The notes: generated from the letters alone by a model not told the origin. Shown: positions 43,507 through 52,199, counted from the first letter of the stretch. The stretch is DNA of 64,000 nt from Pseudomonas viridiflava (GCF_900591205.1 NZ_UUPU01000078.1:30595-94594); one strand, 5' to 3'. Numbers and translations: made by a program.

Positions 43507-44415
43507 ATGTCCCGCACCGATCCCGAGACCCCCCTGGAAGACACACTCGCCAGCCCTGCGATCAATGCCGAACGTCTGTTGCAGCTGATCACCGATGAAT
43601 ACGAGAGCCTGCCGCGCCAGCTCAAGCGCATCGCCAGCTATATGAGCCAGCAGAGCGACCGGATCATGGTGGATCGCATCAGCGATATCGCCCGCGAATG
43701 CGAAGTGCATCCCTCGGCCATCGTGCGGTTTTCCCAGCGTTTCGGGTTCAGCGGGTTCAGTGAGATGCAGGCGCTGTTTCGCGAGGCTTACACCCACAAG
43801 ACCACGCCGGTGCAGAACTACCAGCAGCGCATCCGCAGCATGATTGCCAACAAGTCGCAGAAGGCCAGCGGCGGCGACCTGGCGCGTGAGTGCGTAAATG
43901 CCACGCTGTCCGGCATCGAGCGCCTTGGGATGGAGCTGGATGACGCGGCCTTTGAAAAAGCCGTGGACCTGGTGGTCAATGCCGACAATATCTACGTGGT
44001 CGGTGTGCGTCGCTCGTTTGCGGTGGCCGATTATCTGGTCTACAACCTGCAGCACACCAACAAGCGTATTCACCTGATCTCGGGTTTGGGCGGCAGTTAT
44101 CGCGAACAGATGCGCAGTGTGCGGGCCAATGATCTGGTGATTGCCATCAGCTTTACGCCCTATGGCAAAGAGACCCAGCATTGCCTGCGGATTGCCCAGC
44201 ATCATCAGGCCAAGACCCTGATCATCACCGACAGCAACCTGTCGCCGCTGGCCAAGCGGGCGAACGCGGTGCTACTGGTGAATGAAGGCTCCTCATTTGC
44301 CTTCCGCTCGTTGAGCGCCACCTTGTGCCTGTGCCAGGCGTTGTTTATTGCCGTGGCGTACCGCCTGGAATTGAAGGTGGATGAGATTCACGAGCAGGTC
44401 GGGTTTGATGACTGA
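43507..44415 (+). CDS. iolR: RpiR/MurR family regulator of inositol catabolism
   Basis: A 302-residue regulator with an N-terminal RpiR helix-turn-helix (about 20-95; LKRIASYMSQQSDRIMVDRI, HPSAIVRFSQRFGFSGFSEM) and a C-terminal SIS sugar-phosphate-sensing domain (about 135-275; NADNIYVVGVRRSFAVADYL, NDLVIAISFTPYGKETQHCL). It is divergent from the iol operon and should repress it until a pathway intermediate, probably a phosphorylated deoxyketogluconate, binds the SIS domain. The start at 43507 gives MSRTDPETPLED. The GGAA-N6-TTCC sites nearby are its likely targets. Confidence 0.9.
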   Translation: MSRTDPETPLEDTLASPAINAERLLQLITDEYESLPRQLKRIASYMSQQSDRIMVDRISDIARECEVHPSAIVRFSQRFGFSGFSEMQALFREAYTHKTTPVQNYQQRIRSMIANKSQKASGGDLARECVNATLSGIERLGMELDDAAFEKAVDLVVNADNIYVVGVRRSFAVADYLVYNLQHTNKRIHLISGLGGSYREQMRSVRANDLVIAISFTPYGKETQHCLRIAQHHQAKTLIITDSNLSPLAKRANAVLLVNEGSSFAFRSLSATLCLCQALFIAVAYRLELKVDEIHEQVGFDD

Positions 44416-44438
44416 CGTTATTACACCGCAGCTCAAAT

Positions 44439-44526
44439 GTGGGAGCGGGCTTGCCCGCGATAGCGGTGTATCAGTCAATGAATCTGCCGACAGGTAGACT
44501 GTTATCGCAGGCAAGCCAGCTCCTAC
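44439..44526. repeat. REP pair with unlike arms
   Basis: The left unit is GCGGGCTTGCCCGCGA type and the right unit is the CTGGCTTGCCTGCGA type, so the arms pair imperfectly. Its right end reaches the stop codon of the MocR gene (44523-44525). Confidence 0.8.
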
Positions 44527-45968
44527 TTTTTGCTCAGTGTCTGGTCTCTGGCGGCTATTAACAATTGCCTGAGCACTCGGCCATGGAAGCGGATCTGCGC
44601 CAGGGTCAGGGCGGTGTAGCCGATGATCACCGCCGGCGGCAGCTCGGCGTCAAGGCAGAACTTGCGCAAAGGCTGCAACGTCAACCCGACGGCGGCAGCA
44701 CGGCTGCACAAATCCTGCTCGGTGACACCTGCCGGCAACCACAACACAAAGTGCAGCCCCGCCTGCTGACCGCTGACCACACCGTTATCCGGCAGGCAGG
44801 CGAGCAACGCATCACGCCGCGCTTGATACGCCTGACGCGAGGCACGCAGATGCCGCACAAACGCTCCGCTGCCGAGCAATTCCACCAACCCCAGTTGATC
44901 GGTCGCGCCTACCGAGTGCCCGGTAAGTTGCAGCGTACGCAACAACGCGGGGCGCAGCGTTTTGGGCACCACCATAAAGCCCACGCGCAGGCCCGGGAAC
45001 AGGTTCTTGTTAAAGCTGCCGCAGTAGATCACCCGGTCGCCGGAGTCCAGGGATTTAAGCGCGGCCAGGGGTGCGCTGTTGTAGTTGTACTCGCTGTCAT
45101 AGTCGTCTTCGATCACCCACGCGTCGGCGCGGGCGGCCCAATCCAGCAGGGCCAGGCGGCGCGACACCGACAGGGTCATGCCCAGCGGCGCCTGGTGCGC
45201 CGGGGTCACGTAGGCCAGGCGCGCAATGTCGGGCAGCCGGGCGGTGTCGAGCCCTTCGGCGGTGACCGGGATCGCCAGCACTCGCGCACCCGCCAGGCTG
45301 AACAAGCGGCGCGCCGGTGTGTAACCGGGGTCTTCGACGCACGCCGTGTCGCCGGGTTTGAGCAACGTGCGGGCGAGCAGGTCAAGGGCATGGCGGATGC
45401 CGGTGGTGACGATCACTTCATCCGCTTCGCACTGCATGCCGCGATAGCTGCGCAGGTAATCCGCAATCTGTTCGCGCAAGGCGGGCAACCCGGCCGGGTG
45501 TGCGGCTTCCAGCACCCCCGGGCCCACCGACAGCAGGCCACGGGAAATGCAACGCGCCCAGGCTTTGAGGTCGAACAGGCTGGCGTCCGGGCGTCGCGCC
45601 ACAAAGGGCACATGGCTTTGCACGCCAGTGCCGGGCGGATCCGGCACGGCCTGGCGCCGTACGCTGGCGCTGGTATTCGGGGCCGCAATGAATTGCTCGG
45701 GGATCACCGCGCACACCCGCGTGCCGGAGCCCGCCAGCCGCTGCACATAACCCTCGCTGTGCAAGCGCTCATACGCCGCCTCCAGGGTGCCACGGGACAC
45801 CACCCAACGCTCGGCCAGGCTGCGAGTCGAGGGCAAACGGCTGCCGGCCGGCAACTGCCGATTCAGGATGGCTGTGCGCAAAGCGTCATAGGCCCCCTGT
45901 TGCTTACCCGCGTCCAGCGTATCGGGGCGCGGCAGGTCCAGGGCGGAAGCGGCTTTTCCTCGGCTCAT
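44523..45968 (-). CDS. MocR/PdxR-type GntR regulator with aminotransferase domain
   Basis: A 481-residue regulator: N-terminal GntR winged helix (about 20-90; AYDALRTAILNRQLPAGSRL, RSLAERWVVSRGTLEAAYER) fused to a fold-type I aminotransferase-like domain (about 120-470) with PLP-binding sequence GDRVIYCGSFNKNLFPGLRV, containing the Lys that would form the Schiff base, and VIEDDYDSEYNY. MocR proteins sense PLP or an amino compound and regulate vitamin B6, GABA or transporter genes. It is divergent from the Bcr/CflA exporter (92-base gap), its likely target. The stop codon lies within a REP unit. Confidence 0.92.
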   Translation of the reverse strand: MSRGKAASALDLPRPDTLDAGKQQGAYDALRTAILNRQLPAGSRLPSTRSLAERWVVSRGTLEAAYERLHSEGYVQRLAGSGTRVCAVIPEQFIAAPNTSASVRRQAVPDPPGTGVQSHVPFVARRPDASLFDLKAWARCISRGLLSVGPGVLEAAHPAGLPALREQIADYLRSYRGMQCEADEVIVTTGIRHALDLLARTLLKPGDTACVEDPGYTPARRLFSLAGARVLAIPVTAEGLDTARLPDIARLAYVTPAHQAPLGMTLSVSRRLALLDWAARADAWVIEDDYDSEYNYNSAPLAALKSLDSGDRVIYCGSFNKNLFPGLRVGFMVVPKTLRPALLRTLQLTGHSVGATDQLGLVELLGSGAFVRHLRASRQAYQARRDALLACLPDNGVVSGQQAGLHFVLWLPAGVTEQDLCSRAAAVGLTLQPLRKFCLDAELPPAVIIGYTALTLAQIRFHGRVLRQLLIAARDQTLSKK

Positions 45969-46060
45969 AGTGGTCCAGTGGTTATAGGCATAAGTGGCCC
46001 TGAGGATTAAACCACAAAGCCGCTAGAGTTCGAGTTCTACCCCTTGCGAAGAAGCGACCC

Positions 46061-47290
46061 ATGACTCAACGCGCCCTCTCCTCCTGGTTCTGGCTGGTGC
46101 TACTGACCGTGCTGATCGGCCTGCCACGTCTCACCCTGGACATGCACCTGCCGGCCCTGCCCGCCATGGCCGACTCCTTGCACACCAGCGACAGTCAACT
46201 GCAACTGACCCTCACGCTGTACACCCTCGGCTCGGCGATTTCGCTGCTGGTCAGCGGCCCGCTGACTGATCGCTTCGGCAGGCGCCCGGTATTGCTGGCG
46301 GGGTTGTTTCTGTACGTGATCGCGAGCGTGGCCTGCGCCTTGGCCGACAGCATCGGCGTGCTGATCGTCGCCCGGCTGTTTCAGGCCCTGGGCGGTTGCT
46401 GCACCACCGTGATCGGCCGCGTGATCGTGCGCGACTACTTCGACCGCCATGAACAGGCGCGCCTGCTGGGCCTTATCTCCATGGCCATGGCCGTGTCGCC
46501 GATGGCCGCACCGGTGCTGGGCAGCCTGATGCTGCCCTTCGTCAACTGGCGCGGCTTGTTTGTATTGCTCGCGGTGATCGGCGCGCTGTTGTACCTGATG
46601 GTGTACCGCCGCCTGCCCGAAACCCGGCCAGCGGAAGTGGCTGCGGCGCCGCCGAGCAATCTGCTGCGCCTTTACGGCCAGTTGCTGCGCGACCGGTACT
46701 TCCTGCGCTACTCCCTGGCGATCGGCTGCGTGTACAGCACCTATTTCCCGTTTATCAGTGAGTCTTCGGCGCTGCTGCAACGCGGCTTCCACCTGTCTGC
46801 CACCGCGTATGCGCTGGTGTTCGCGGCCACCATCAGCGGCTACATGCTCGGCGCCAACCTGTTCCGCAGGCTGGTGCTGCGGTACGAACCGGATCGGTTG
46901 ATCAGCGCCGCGATTGCGCTCAACGTGGTGGGCAGCGTCATCCTCGCCATCGCCACCACCGCATTGCCGGCACAATGGCTGGCAATTGTGCTGCCGATGG
47001 TGGTGATCATGGTATCGGTAGGGATGGTGATTCCGGCCTGCCAGCTTTCGGTGCTGCAGCCTTACGGCGCGATTGCCGGGACCGCCTCGGGGCTGTTCTT
47101 TTTCACCCAGATGTTCCTCACCGCTGTCAGCAGTTGGGCCACCGGGCTGTTGTCCGACGGTACGTCGCAGCCGCTGACCCTCATGACCGCCGTCGCGACG
47201 CTATTGCTGGTCATCAGTTGGCTGGCATTGCGCCAAACCAAATGTGGGAGCGGGCTTGCCCGCGAAAGCGCTGTGTCAGCCAGCTCATAA
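46061..47290 (+). CDS. MFS drug-resistance transporter (Bcr/CflA type)
   Basis: A 409-residue major facilitator with twelve hydrophobic helices. GPLTDRFGRRPVLLAGLFLY (loop 2-3 motif A) and FQALGGCCTTVIGRVIVRDY (motif C-like) are typical of the Bcr/CflA drug:proton antiporters. Its N-terminal LTLDMHLPALPAMADSLHTS matches that subfamily. The last ~17 codons (CGSGLARESAVSASS) are encoded by a REP element that has entered the 3' end, extending the natural C-terminus. It is divergent from the MocR gene, which probably regulates it. Confidence 0.9.
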   Translation: MTQRALSSWFWLVLLTVLIGLPRLTLDMHLPALPAMADSLHTSDSQLQLTLTLYTLGSAISLLVSGPLTDRFGRRPVLLAGLFLYVIASVACALADSIGVLIVARLFQALGGCCTTVIGRVIVRDYFDRHEQARLLGLISMAMAVSPMAAPVLGSLMLPFVNWRGLFVLLAVIGALLYLMVYRRLPETRPAEVAAAPPSNLLRLYGQLLRDRYFLRYSLAIGCVYSTYFPFISESSALLQRGFHLSATAYALVFAATISGYMLGANLFRRLVLRYEPDRLISAAIALNVVGSVILAIATTALPAQWLAIVLPMVVIMVSVGMVIPACQLSVLQPYGAIAGTASGLFFFTQMFLTAVSSWATGLLSDGTSQPLTLMTAVATLLLVISWLALRQTKCGSGLARESAVSASS

Positions 47291-47332
47291 TTCGCTGACA
47301 GACCGCCTTCGCGAGCAAGCCCGCTCCCACAC
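47244..47332. repeat. REP pair overlapping the end of the exporter gene
   Basis: Inverted REP units of the GCGGGCTTGCCCGCGA/GCGAGCAAGCCCGC kinds. The first unit supplies the last sense codons and stop of the upstream MFS gene. Confidence 0.9.
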
Positions 47333-47352
47333 GGGACCGAGCCAGGCTCAGT

Positions 47353-47427
47353 TTAGTGCATGAAAATGGCGATCAGAATGATCACAGGAATAGGCACACC
47401 AAGGAACCAAAGCAGTAATGAGCGCAT
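47353..47427 (-). CDS. 24-residue hydrophobic membrane microprotein
   Basis: A 25-codon frame reading MRSLLLWFLGVPIPVIILIA then IFMH and a stop. It is a single hydrophobic helix with a central Pro-x-Pro. A perfect AAAGGAG ribosome site stands 7 bases before the ATG, and the gene starts only 15 bases after the stop of the 347-codon-frame membrane protein gene, so it is the second cistron of that operon. The composition is far from random and the site is strong, so I judge it real. It probably sits in the inner membrane, maybe as a partner of the upstream protein. Its function is unknown. Confidence 0.7.
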   Translation of the reverse strand: MRSLLLWFLGVPIPVIILIAIFMH

Positions 47428-47442
47428 GACGTTCTCCTTTAA

Positions 47443-48348
47443 TTAACGGACAAAATGTTCGGTTTCGACATACACCACCGCATCCCGACGACGACCGCCG
47501 AAGGTGGCTGCGAAGCTGGCGAAGAAGGCACCGATCAGCAACGCGACGAACATCCACAGCGCAGTCCAGGCAGCGACTTTGGCGGCAGTGTCAGCGGCTT
47601 GTTTGGCTTTGAGCTTGGCGTCTTCGATGGCTTTACGGGCGTCGCCGTAGACCTTGTCGATACGTGCCTCGGCGTCGGCCTGGCTGAGGTTGGTGCGCTG
47701 GCTGATCAACTGGGCCAGGTAAGCACGGTCTTCAGCGGCGAGCTGCCCGTCATTGCTCAGGGTGCGAGCGAAGATCCGGGCGACGACGCCGTGCACCGCA
47801 TCATCGCTGACTGCGGCGGGGCGGTCGTCGCGGAACAGGCTGTCAACGTAATAACCGAAGTCCTCACTGTTGGCGCCTTTGGCCGCGCTGCCTGCCGCCT
47901 GGCTCATACCGCTGACGGCACCGGAGGCCACGCTGGCACCCGCTTGCACGCCACCGCTGACCACACTGCTGACCGAACCGACCACCAGGGTCGCAGTCAC
48001 CAGTGTCGCCACGGCCCAGGCCAGGAAACCATGGGCGGTGTCGCGAAAATACACCTCATCGCCGTGCATATTCGCCCATTTCACGCGCAACCGGCCGGCG
48101 ATGTAGCCGCCCAACCCGGACGCGACGATCTGGGTGAATGCCAGCCAGATAATCGTGGAAATGCCAAGCCCCTTGGCGCTGATGCCGCTATCGGCCCACG
48201 GCGATACCGCCGAGAAACCCAGGCCGAAGCCCAGCAACACCAGAATCAGGGACAGCGCCGCCGCGGCGGCGGCCCCGGCAAATATCGCCCCCCAGGAAAC
48301 CCCGGAGAGCGTGCTCGACTCTTGCAGCGTGGATGAGGATGTGATCAT
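47443..48348 (-). CDS. Inner-membrane protein of unknown function with three to four helices
   Basis: A 301-residue protein: helices near 18-42 (WGAIFAGAAAAAALSLILVL), 63-85, 110-130 (HGFLAWAVATLVTATLVVGS) and a C-terminal one near 262-285 (LWMFVALLIGAFFASFAATF). Between them lies a long soluble, Ala/Ser- and charge-rich part (about 135-255) with heptad-like SQADAEARIDKVYGDARKAI, probably coiled. I do not recognise the family. The start at 48348 is favoured by GGGAG and by the topology; the frame beyond is not protein-like. It is followed by the 24-residue microprotein gene. An imperfect palindrome at 48454-48478 lies about 110 bases upstream. Confidence 0.75.
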   Translation of the reverse strand: MITSSSTLQESSTLSGVSWGAIFAGAAAAAALSLILVLLGFGLGFSAVSPWADSGISAKGLGISTIIWLAFTQIVASGLGGYIAGRLRVKWANMHGDEVYFRDTAHGFLAWAVATLVTATLVVGSVSSVVSGGVQAGASVASGAVSGMSQAAGSAAKGANSEDFGYYVDSLFRDDRPAAVSDDAVHGVVARIFARTLSNDGQLAAEDRAYLAQLISQRTNLSQADAEARIDKVYGDARKAIEDAKLKAKQAADTAAKVAAWTALWMFVALLIGAFFASFAATFGGRRRDAVVYVETEHFVR

Positions 48349-48759
48349 TGTTGTTTTGCTCCCGGCAGGAAAAATAGTGTTACAACTCTCAAAACGGACA
48401 GTGCAGGCAGCGTGCCAGTCGCGCCAAAAAATAAAATCCATTAAATTCAATAAGTTAAGTAATTTGAACTTACTTGAACCATGCAAGTTGCAAGAAATGA
48501 CCGCAGAGAGCGGGCGTTATGCAATCTTTCGAAGAACGCCGCGCGGGTGGGTGCTGGCTTGCCTGCGATAGCGCTGTACCCGGCCAGGCGTGTGCAACGG
48601 ATACATCGCCATCGCAGGCAAGCCAGCGCCCACAGAAACCCAAGGGGCTTATGAAATTTGTGTCAGTTTTGCCAACATGAAGTTTAATTTAGGAAGCGTT
48701 CAGGCAAACCTTGGCAAAATGTGCCCACTTCTAGTGTGAATCGCTCACCAGGTAATCCT
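48349..48759. other. Divergent intergenic region with palindrome and REP
   Basis: No gene seen. It holds an AT-rich imperfect palindrome (AAGTAA 48457-48462 with TTACTT 48470-48475, longer imperfect arms outside), a REP pair at 48547-48633, and an AT-rich stretch before the response-regulator gene. Confidence 0.5.
48547..48633. repeat. REP pair (GTGGGTGCTGGCTTGCCTGCGA type)
   Basis: Inverted REP units in the divergent region between the membrane protein gene and the two-component genes; arms match over about 23 bases. Confidence 0.88.
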
Positions 48760-49443
48760 ATGACCCGTATTTTGACCATCGAGGATGACGCCGTAACAGC
48801 CCGCGAGATCGTCGCCGAGCTGAGTAGCCATGGACTGGATGTAGACTGGGTGGACAACGGCCGCGAGGGCCTGGTCCGTGCCGTGAGTGGGGATTACGAC
48901 CTGATCACCCTCGACCGCATGCTGCCGGAACTCGATGGCCTGGCCATCGTGACGACCCTGCGCACCATCGGCGTGTCGACGCCGATCCTGATGATCAGCG
49001 CCCTCTCCGATGTAGACGAGCGCGTACGCGGGCTGCGGGCCGGCGGTGACGACTACCTCACCAAGCCGTTCGCCTCCGATGAAATGGCCGCCCGCGTCGA
49101 AGTGCTGCTGCGGCGCAAAAGCACGGTCAAGGAGTTCGAAACCGCACTGCGTGTGGCCGACCTCGAACTGAACCTGATCAGCCGCGAAGCCAGCCGCGCC
49201 GAACAGCCGCTGAGCCTGCTGCCCACCGAATACAAACTGCTGGAATTCCTGATGCGCAACACCGGGCAGATCCTCTCACGGATGATGATCTTCGAAGAAG
49301 TCTGGGGTTACCACTTCGACCCGGGCACCAACCTGATAGACGTGCACATCGGCCGTCTGCGCAAGAAAATCGATCCACCGGGCCTCACGCCGTTGATCCG
49401 CACGGTACGAGGTTCCGGTTATGTCATTGCTGAACCCCTCTAA
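48760..49443 (+). CDS. OmpR/PhoB-type response regulator
   Basis: A 227-residue regulator: receiver domain (1-115) with acidic pair in LTIEDDAVT, phospho-acceptor Asp in DLITLDRMLPELDG (Asp51), Thr/Ser and Lys in LMISALSD and YLTKPF; then a winged-helix output domain (about 130-225; LSLLPTEYKLLEFLMRNTGQ, VDVHIGRLRKKID-type recognition region reading LIDVHIGRLRKK). The start at 48760 (MTRILTIEDD) is standard. It overlaps the sensor kinase gene by 23 bases, so the pair is co-transcribed. The signal and targets are not evident. Confidence 0.93.
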   Translation: MTRILTIEDDAVTAREIVAELSSHGLDVDWVDNGREGLVRAVSGDYDLITLDRMLPELDGLAIVTTLRTIGVSTPILMISALSDVDERVRGLRAGGDDYLTKPFASDEMAARVEVLLRRKSTVKEFETALRVADLELNLISREASRAEQPLSLLPTEYKLLEFLMRNTGQILSRMMIFEEVWGYHFDPGTNLIDVHIGRLRKKIDPPGLTPLIRTVRGSGYVIAEPL

Positions 49444-50815
49444 GGGCTGGCGTTCCTCCAGCAGCCGCTTGCTGGCGCTGTACAGCTCGCTGTTCGTGGC
49501 CTGGAGTTGCATCCTCATGGGGGTGCTGTACTACGAGGTCTCGGGTTACCTGGGCGACCTGTCGCGCCATTCGTTGATGCAGCGCCAGCATCTTTTCCAA
49601 CGCTTCGACGGCGAAGAACTGGTGGAAGCCCTGACCACCAGCATGACCTTCGACATGAAGGGTGTGGATGCCTACGGCCTGTTCGATGAGCAATTTCGCC
49701 CCTTGAGCGGGCCGATCCGAGCGGTGCCGCCTGACCTGCCGCTGGACGGCAAGATCCATGCGCTGGCCAATTGCGTCGACTCCGACGACCCCAAACTCCC
49801 CAAGGACAGCTGCGATGCCGTAGCCACTCACACAGACGACGGCCGCTGGCTGGTGCTGGTGCGCGCCAACGGGTCGTTATTTGGCGTGACGCGGATCATC
49901 TGGCATGCCCTGCTGTGGGCGCTCTCACTGACGATTATCCCAGGCGCCGCCGGCTGGCATTTATTGCGCCGCCGCCCGCTGCGCCGCATCCGTGGCATTC
50001 AAGCCAGCGCCGAAGCCATCGTTGCCGGCGATCTGACTCACCGCCTGCCGCTGTCCAATCGGCGGGATGAACTGGACATGCTCGCGGCCATCGTCAACGC
50101 CATGCTCGATCGCATCGAGAAGCTGATGAACGAGGTCAAGGGCGTGTGCGACAACATCGCCCACGACCTGCGCACCCCGCTCACCCGACTGCGGGCGCAG
50201 TTGTACCGCATCAAGCAAGAGGCTGAAGAAGGCTCGGTGTACGCGGTGAAACTGGATGACGCGATTGCCGAAACCGACACACTGATGGCGCGCTTTCGCG
50301 GGCTGTTGCGGATCTCGGAACTGGAGGACCACCAACGTCGCTCGGGTTTCCTGGTGATGGACCCCTTGCCGCTGCTGCGCGAATTACACGATTTCTACCT
50401 ACCCCTTGCGGAAGAAGGCGAGTTGCAATTGCGCCTCGAAGTGCCGGACTCCCTGCCGTGGATCACCGGCGACCGCGCACTGCTGTTCGAAGCCCTGGCC
50501 AACCTGCTGAGCAACTCGATCAAGTTCTCGCCACCGGGTGGTGAAGTGATCCTGCGGGCGGCGAATGACGCCGGCAGCACGCGCATCGAGGTGCACGACT
50601 CCGGCCCGGGTATCCCCGCCGCAGAGCGCGACGCGGTGTTTCAACGCTTCTATCGCGTGGATGAAAGCGACCAGCAAGGTGGGTTCGGGTTGGGCTTGTC
50701 GATTGTCGCGGCAATCATCAACTTGCACGGGTTCAAGCTGGATGTGGGCAGCAGCGAGCAAGGCGGCGCACGGTTGATCCTGGAGTGCCGCCAGCAACTG
50801 ATGCCCAAAGCCTGA
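49421..50815 (+). CDS. Two-component sensor histidine kinase
   Basis: A 464-residue membrane kinase: helix near 14-34 (LLALYSSLFVAWSCILMGVL), periplasmic loop of ~120 residues, second helix near 153-172, HAMP (about 175-225; LRRIRGIQASAEAIVAGDLT), HisKA with phospho-accepting His in CDNIAHDLRTPLTRLRAQ, and HATPase with N box NLLSNSIKFS, G1 DSGPGIP and G2 GFGLGLSI. It phosphorylates the regulator encoded just upstream. The periplasmic loop has two Cys (ANCVDSDD and KDSCDAVA) that may bond. The ligand is unknown. Confidence 0.93.
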   Translation: MSLLNPSKGWRSSSSRLLALYSSLFVAWSCILMGVLYYEVSGYLGDLSRHSLMQRQHLFQRFDGEELVEALTTSMTFDMKGVDAYGLFDEQFRPLSGPIRAVPPDLPLDGKIHALANCVDSDDPKLPKDSCDAVATHTDDGRWLVLVRANGSLFGVTRIIWHALLWALSLTIIPGAAGWHLLRRRPLRRIRGIQASAEAIVAGDLTHRLPLSNRRDELDMLAAIVNAMLDRIEKLMNEVKGVCDNIAHDLRTPLTRLRAQLYRIKQEAEEGSVYAVKLDDAIAETDTLMARFRGLLRISELEDHQRRSGFLVMDPLPLLRELHDFYLPLAEEGELQLRLEVPDSLPWITGDRALLFEALANLLSNSIKFSPPGGEVILRAANDAGSTRIEVHDSGPGIPAAERDAVFQRFYRVDESDQQGGFGLGLSIVAAIINLHGFKLDVGSSEQGGARLILECRQQLMPKA

Positions 50816-50836
50816 AGATCACCCGGATCAAAAAAT

Positions 50837-50924
50837 GTGGGAGCGGGCTTGCTCGCGAATGCGCAGGGTCAGTCACCGACTATGTTGACTGATACATTGC
50901 TTTCGCGAGCAAGCCCGCTCCCAC
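50837..50924. repeat. REP pair (GCGGGCTTGCTCGCGA type)
   Basis: Inverted REP units between the convergent sensor kinase and SRPBCC genes; arms match over about 22 bases. Confidence 0.9.
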
Positions 50925-50943
50925 ATTGATTTTCAGCGCTTCA

Positions 50944-51360
50944 TCAAGCCGGGAAGTTGGCCCGCAGCGCCTCAAGGCCGCCGCTGTATACACCGGCAAA
51001 CAGCGCTTGCGCGGCCTGCTCCGTGGTCCCCGCCGCCGGGGTGAACACACCAGACCAAGTCACCTTGGCCGACGACTCCGTCAGCGCTTCAACCTGCAAG
51101 GTCGCCAGGTAAGCACTCACCGGAAACGGCGACTCCTCGATGGTGTAGCTGTAAGTACGGCCCACGTTATCAAAGGTCTGCAGACGCTCCACGATCACAG
51201 CACCGTCGGCGGTTTGCAGGTGACGCACGCGGCCGCCGTCGCTGGGCTCGCTCTTGACGACAAACGCCAGCCAGTCCGGCAGGCTGTTGAAGCCGCCGAC
51301 CAATTGCCAGACCTGATCGGCCGACACCGGGATTTCAATTACAGAAGACGCTGTTGCCAC
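50944..51360 (-). CDS. SRPBCC family protein (polyketide cyclase/dehydrase-like)
   Basis: A 138-residue START-like hydrophobic-pocket protein: SSVIEIPVSADQVWQLVGGF near the start, DWLAFVVKSEPSDGGRVRHL in the middle and a C-terminal helix (TEQAAQALFAGVYSGGLEAL). Such proteins bind lipids, aromatic ligands or polyketides, and some catalyse cyclisation. It lies 26 bases after the SDR gene, so the two probably form an operon for modification of one small molecule, which cannot be named. Confidence 0.85.
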   Translation of the reverse strand: MATASSVIEIPVSADQVWQLVGGFNSLPDWLAFVVKSEPSDGGRVRHLQTADGAVIVERLQTFDNVGRTYSYTIEESPFPVSAYLATLQVEALTESSAKVTWSGVFTPAAGTTEQAAQALFAGVYSGGLEALRANFPA

Positions 51361-51386
51361 GATAAATACTCCAGAAGATAAAAAAT

Positions 51387-52184
51387 TCAGATCGCCATGC
51401 TGTCGACAACACCACCATCGACTCGCAACGCGGCGCCTGTGGTTGCAGAAGACAGGGGTGAAGCAATGTACGCCACCAGGTTCGCCACTTCATCCACATT
51501 CGCCGCACGCTGGATGATCGACGTAGGGCGCGCATTGCGCACAAACACATCGGCTTCATCCCGCGCACTGCGCCCGGACTTGGCAGTGGCGTCCTTGAGC
51601 ATCTGCTCCAGGCCGTCGGTGAAGGTCGGCCCCGGCAACACCGCATTGACGGTCACACCGGTGCCGGCCAAACGCTTGGCCAGGCCGTGGGACACCGCCA
51701 GGTTGGCACTTTTGGTCACGCCGTAGTTGATCATGTCCGCCGGCGTTGCCACTCCGGACTCCGACGACAGGAAAATCACCCGCCCCCAACCCTGCTGCAC
51801 CATCCCCGGTGTGTAATGCCGCGCCAGGCGCACGCCCGAGATTACGTTGACCTCATAGAAGCGCGTCCATTCGCTGTCCGGCGCGTCGAAGAAATCCACA
51901 TTGTTGAAGATGCCCAGGTTGTTGACCAGGATGTCGGCTCGCGGTTCGGCGGCGAACAGTTTCTGGGCCCCCTCAGCGGTGCCAAGGTCCGCGACCAGCC
52001 CGCGCACGTCGGCGCCCGGCACCGCCTGGCGAATGCTCGCCAATGCCTCGTCGACCTTGCCCGCTTCACGCCCGATCACCACCACGCTGGCACCGGACTG
52101 CGCCAGGGCCTGGCTGATACCCAGGCCGATCCCGGCGGTGCTGCCGCTGACAATCGCTACTTTGCCGCTTACATCAATCTTCAT
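51387..52184 (-). CDS. Short-chain dehydrogenase/reductase
   Basis: A 265-residue SDR with NAD(P)-binding GSTAGIGLG (14-22), NNLG (88-91), catalytic Ser in VIFLSSESG and Tyr-x3-Lys in NYGVTKSANLA. The C-terminal half contains DEADVFVRNARPTSIIQRAA and VDGGVVDSM, typical of the classical family. It is first of an apparent two-gene unit with the SRPBCC gene. The substrate is unknown. Only 15 bases separate it from the aldo/keto reductase remnant. Confidence 0.92.
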   Translation of the reverse strand: MKIDVSGKVAIVSGSTAGIGLGISQALAQSGASVVVIGREAGKVDEALASIRQAVPGADVRGLVADLGTAEGAQKLFAAEPRADILVNNLGIFNNVDFFDAPDSEWTRFYEVNVISGVRLARHYTPGMVQQGWGRVIFLSSESGVATPADMINYGVTKSANLAVSHGLAKRLAGTGVTVNAVLPGPTFTDGLEQMLKDATAKSGRSARDEADVFVRNARPTSIIQRAANVDEVANLVAYIASPLSSATTGAALRVDGGVVDSMAI

Positions 52185-52199
52185 CGCAAAATCCTCAGG

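Noticed and set aside
44565..46010. 481-codon plus-strand open frame opposite the MocR gene
   Set aside because: Shadow frame rich in Arg/Gly/His without motifs, while the minus strand encodes a complete MocR protein.
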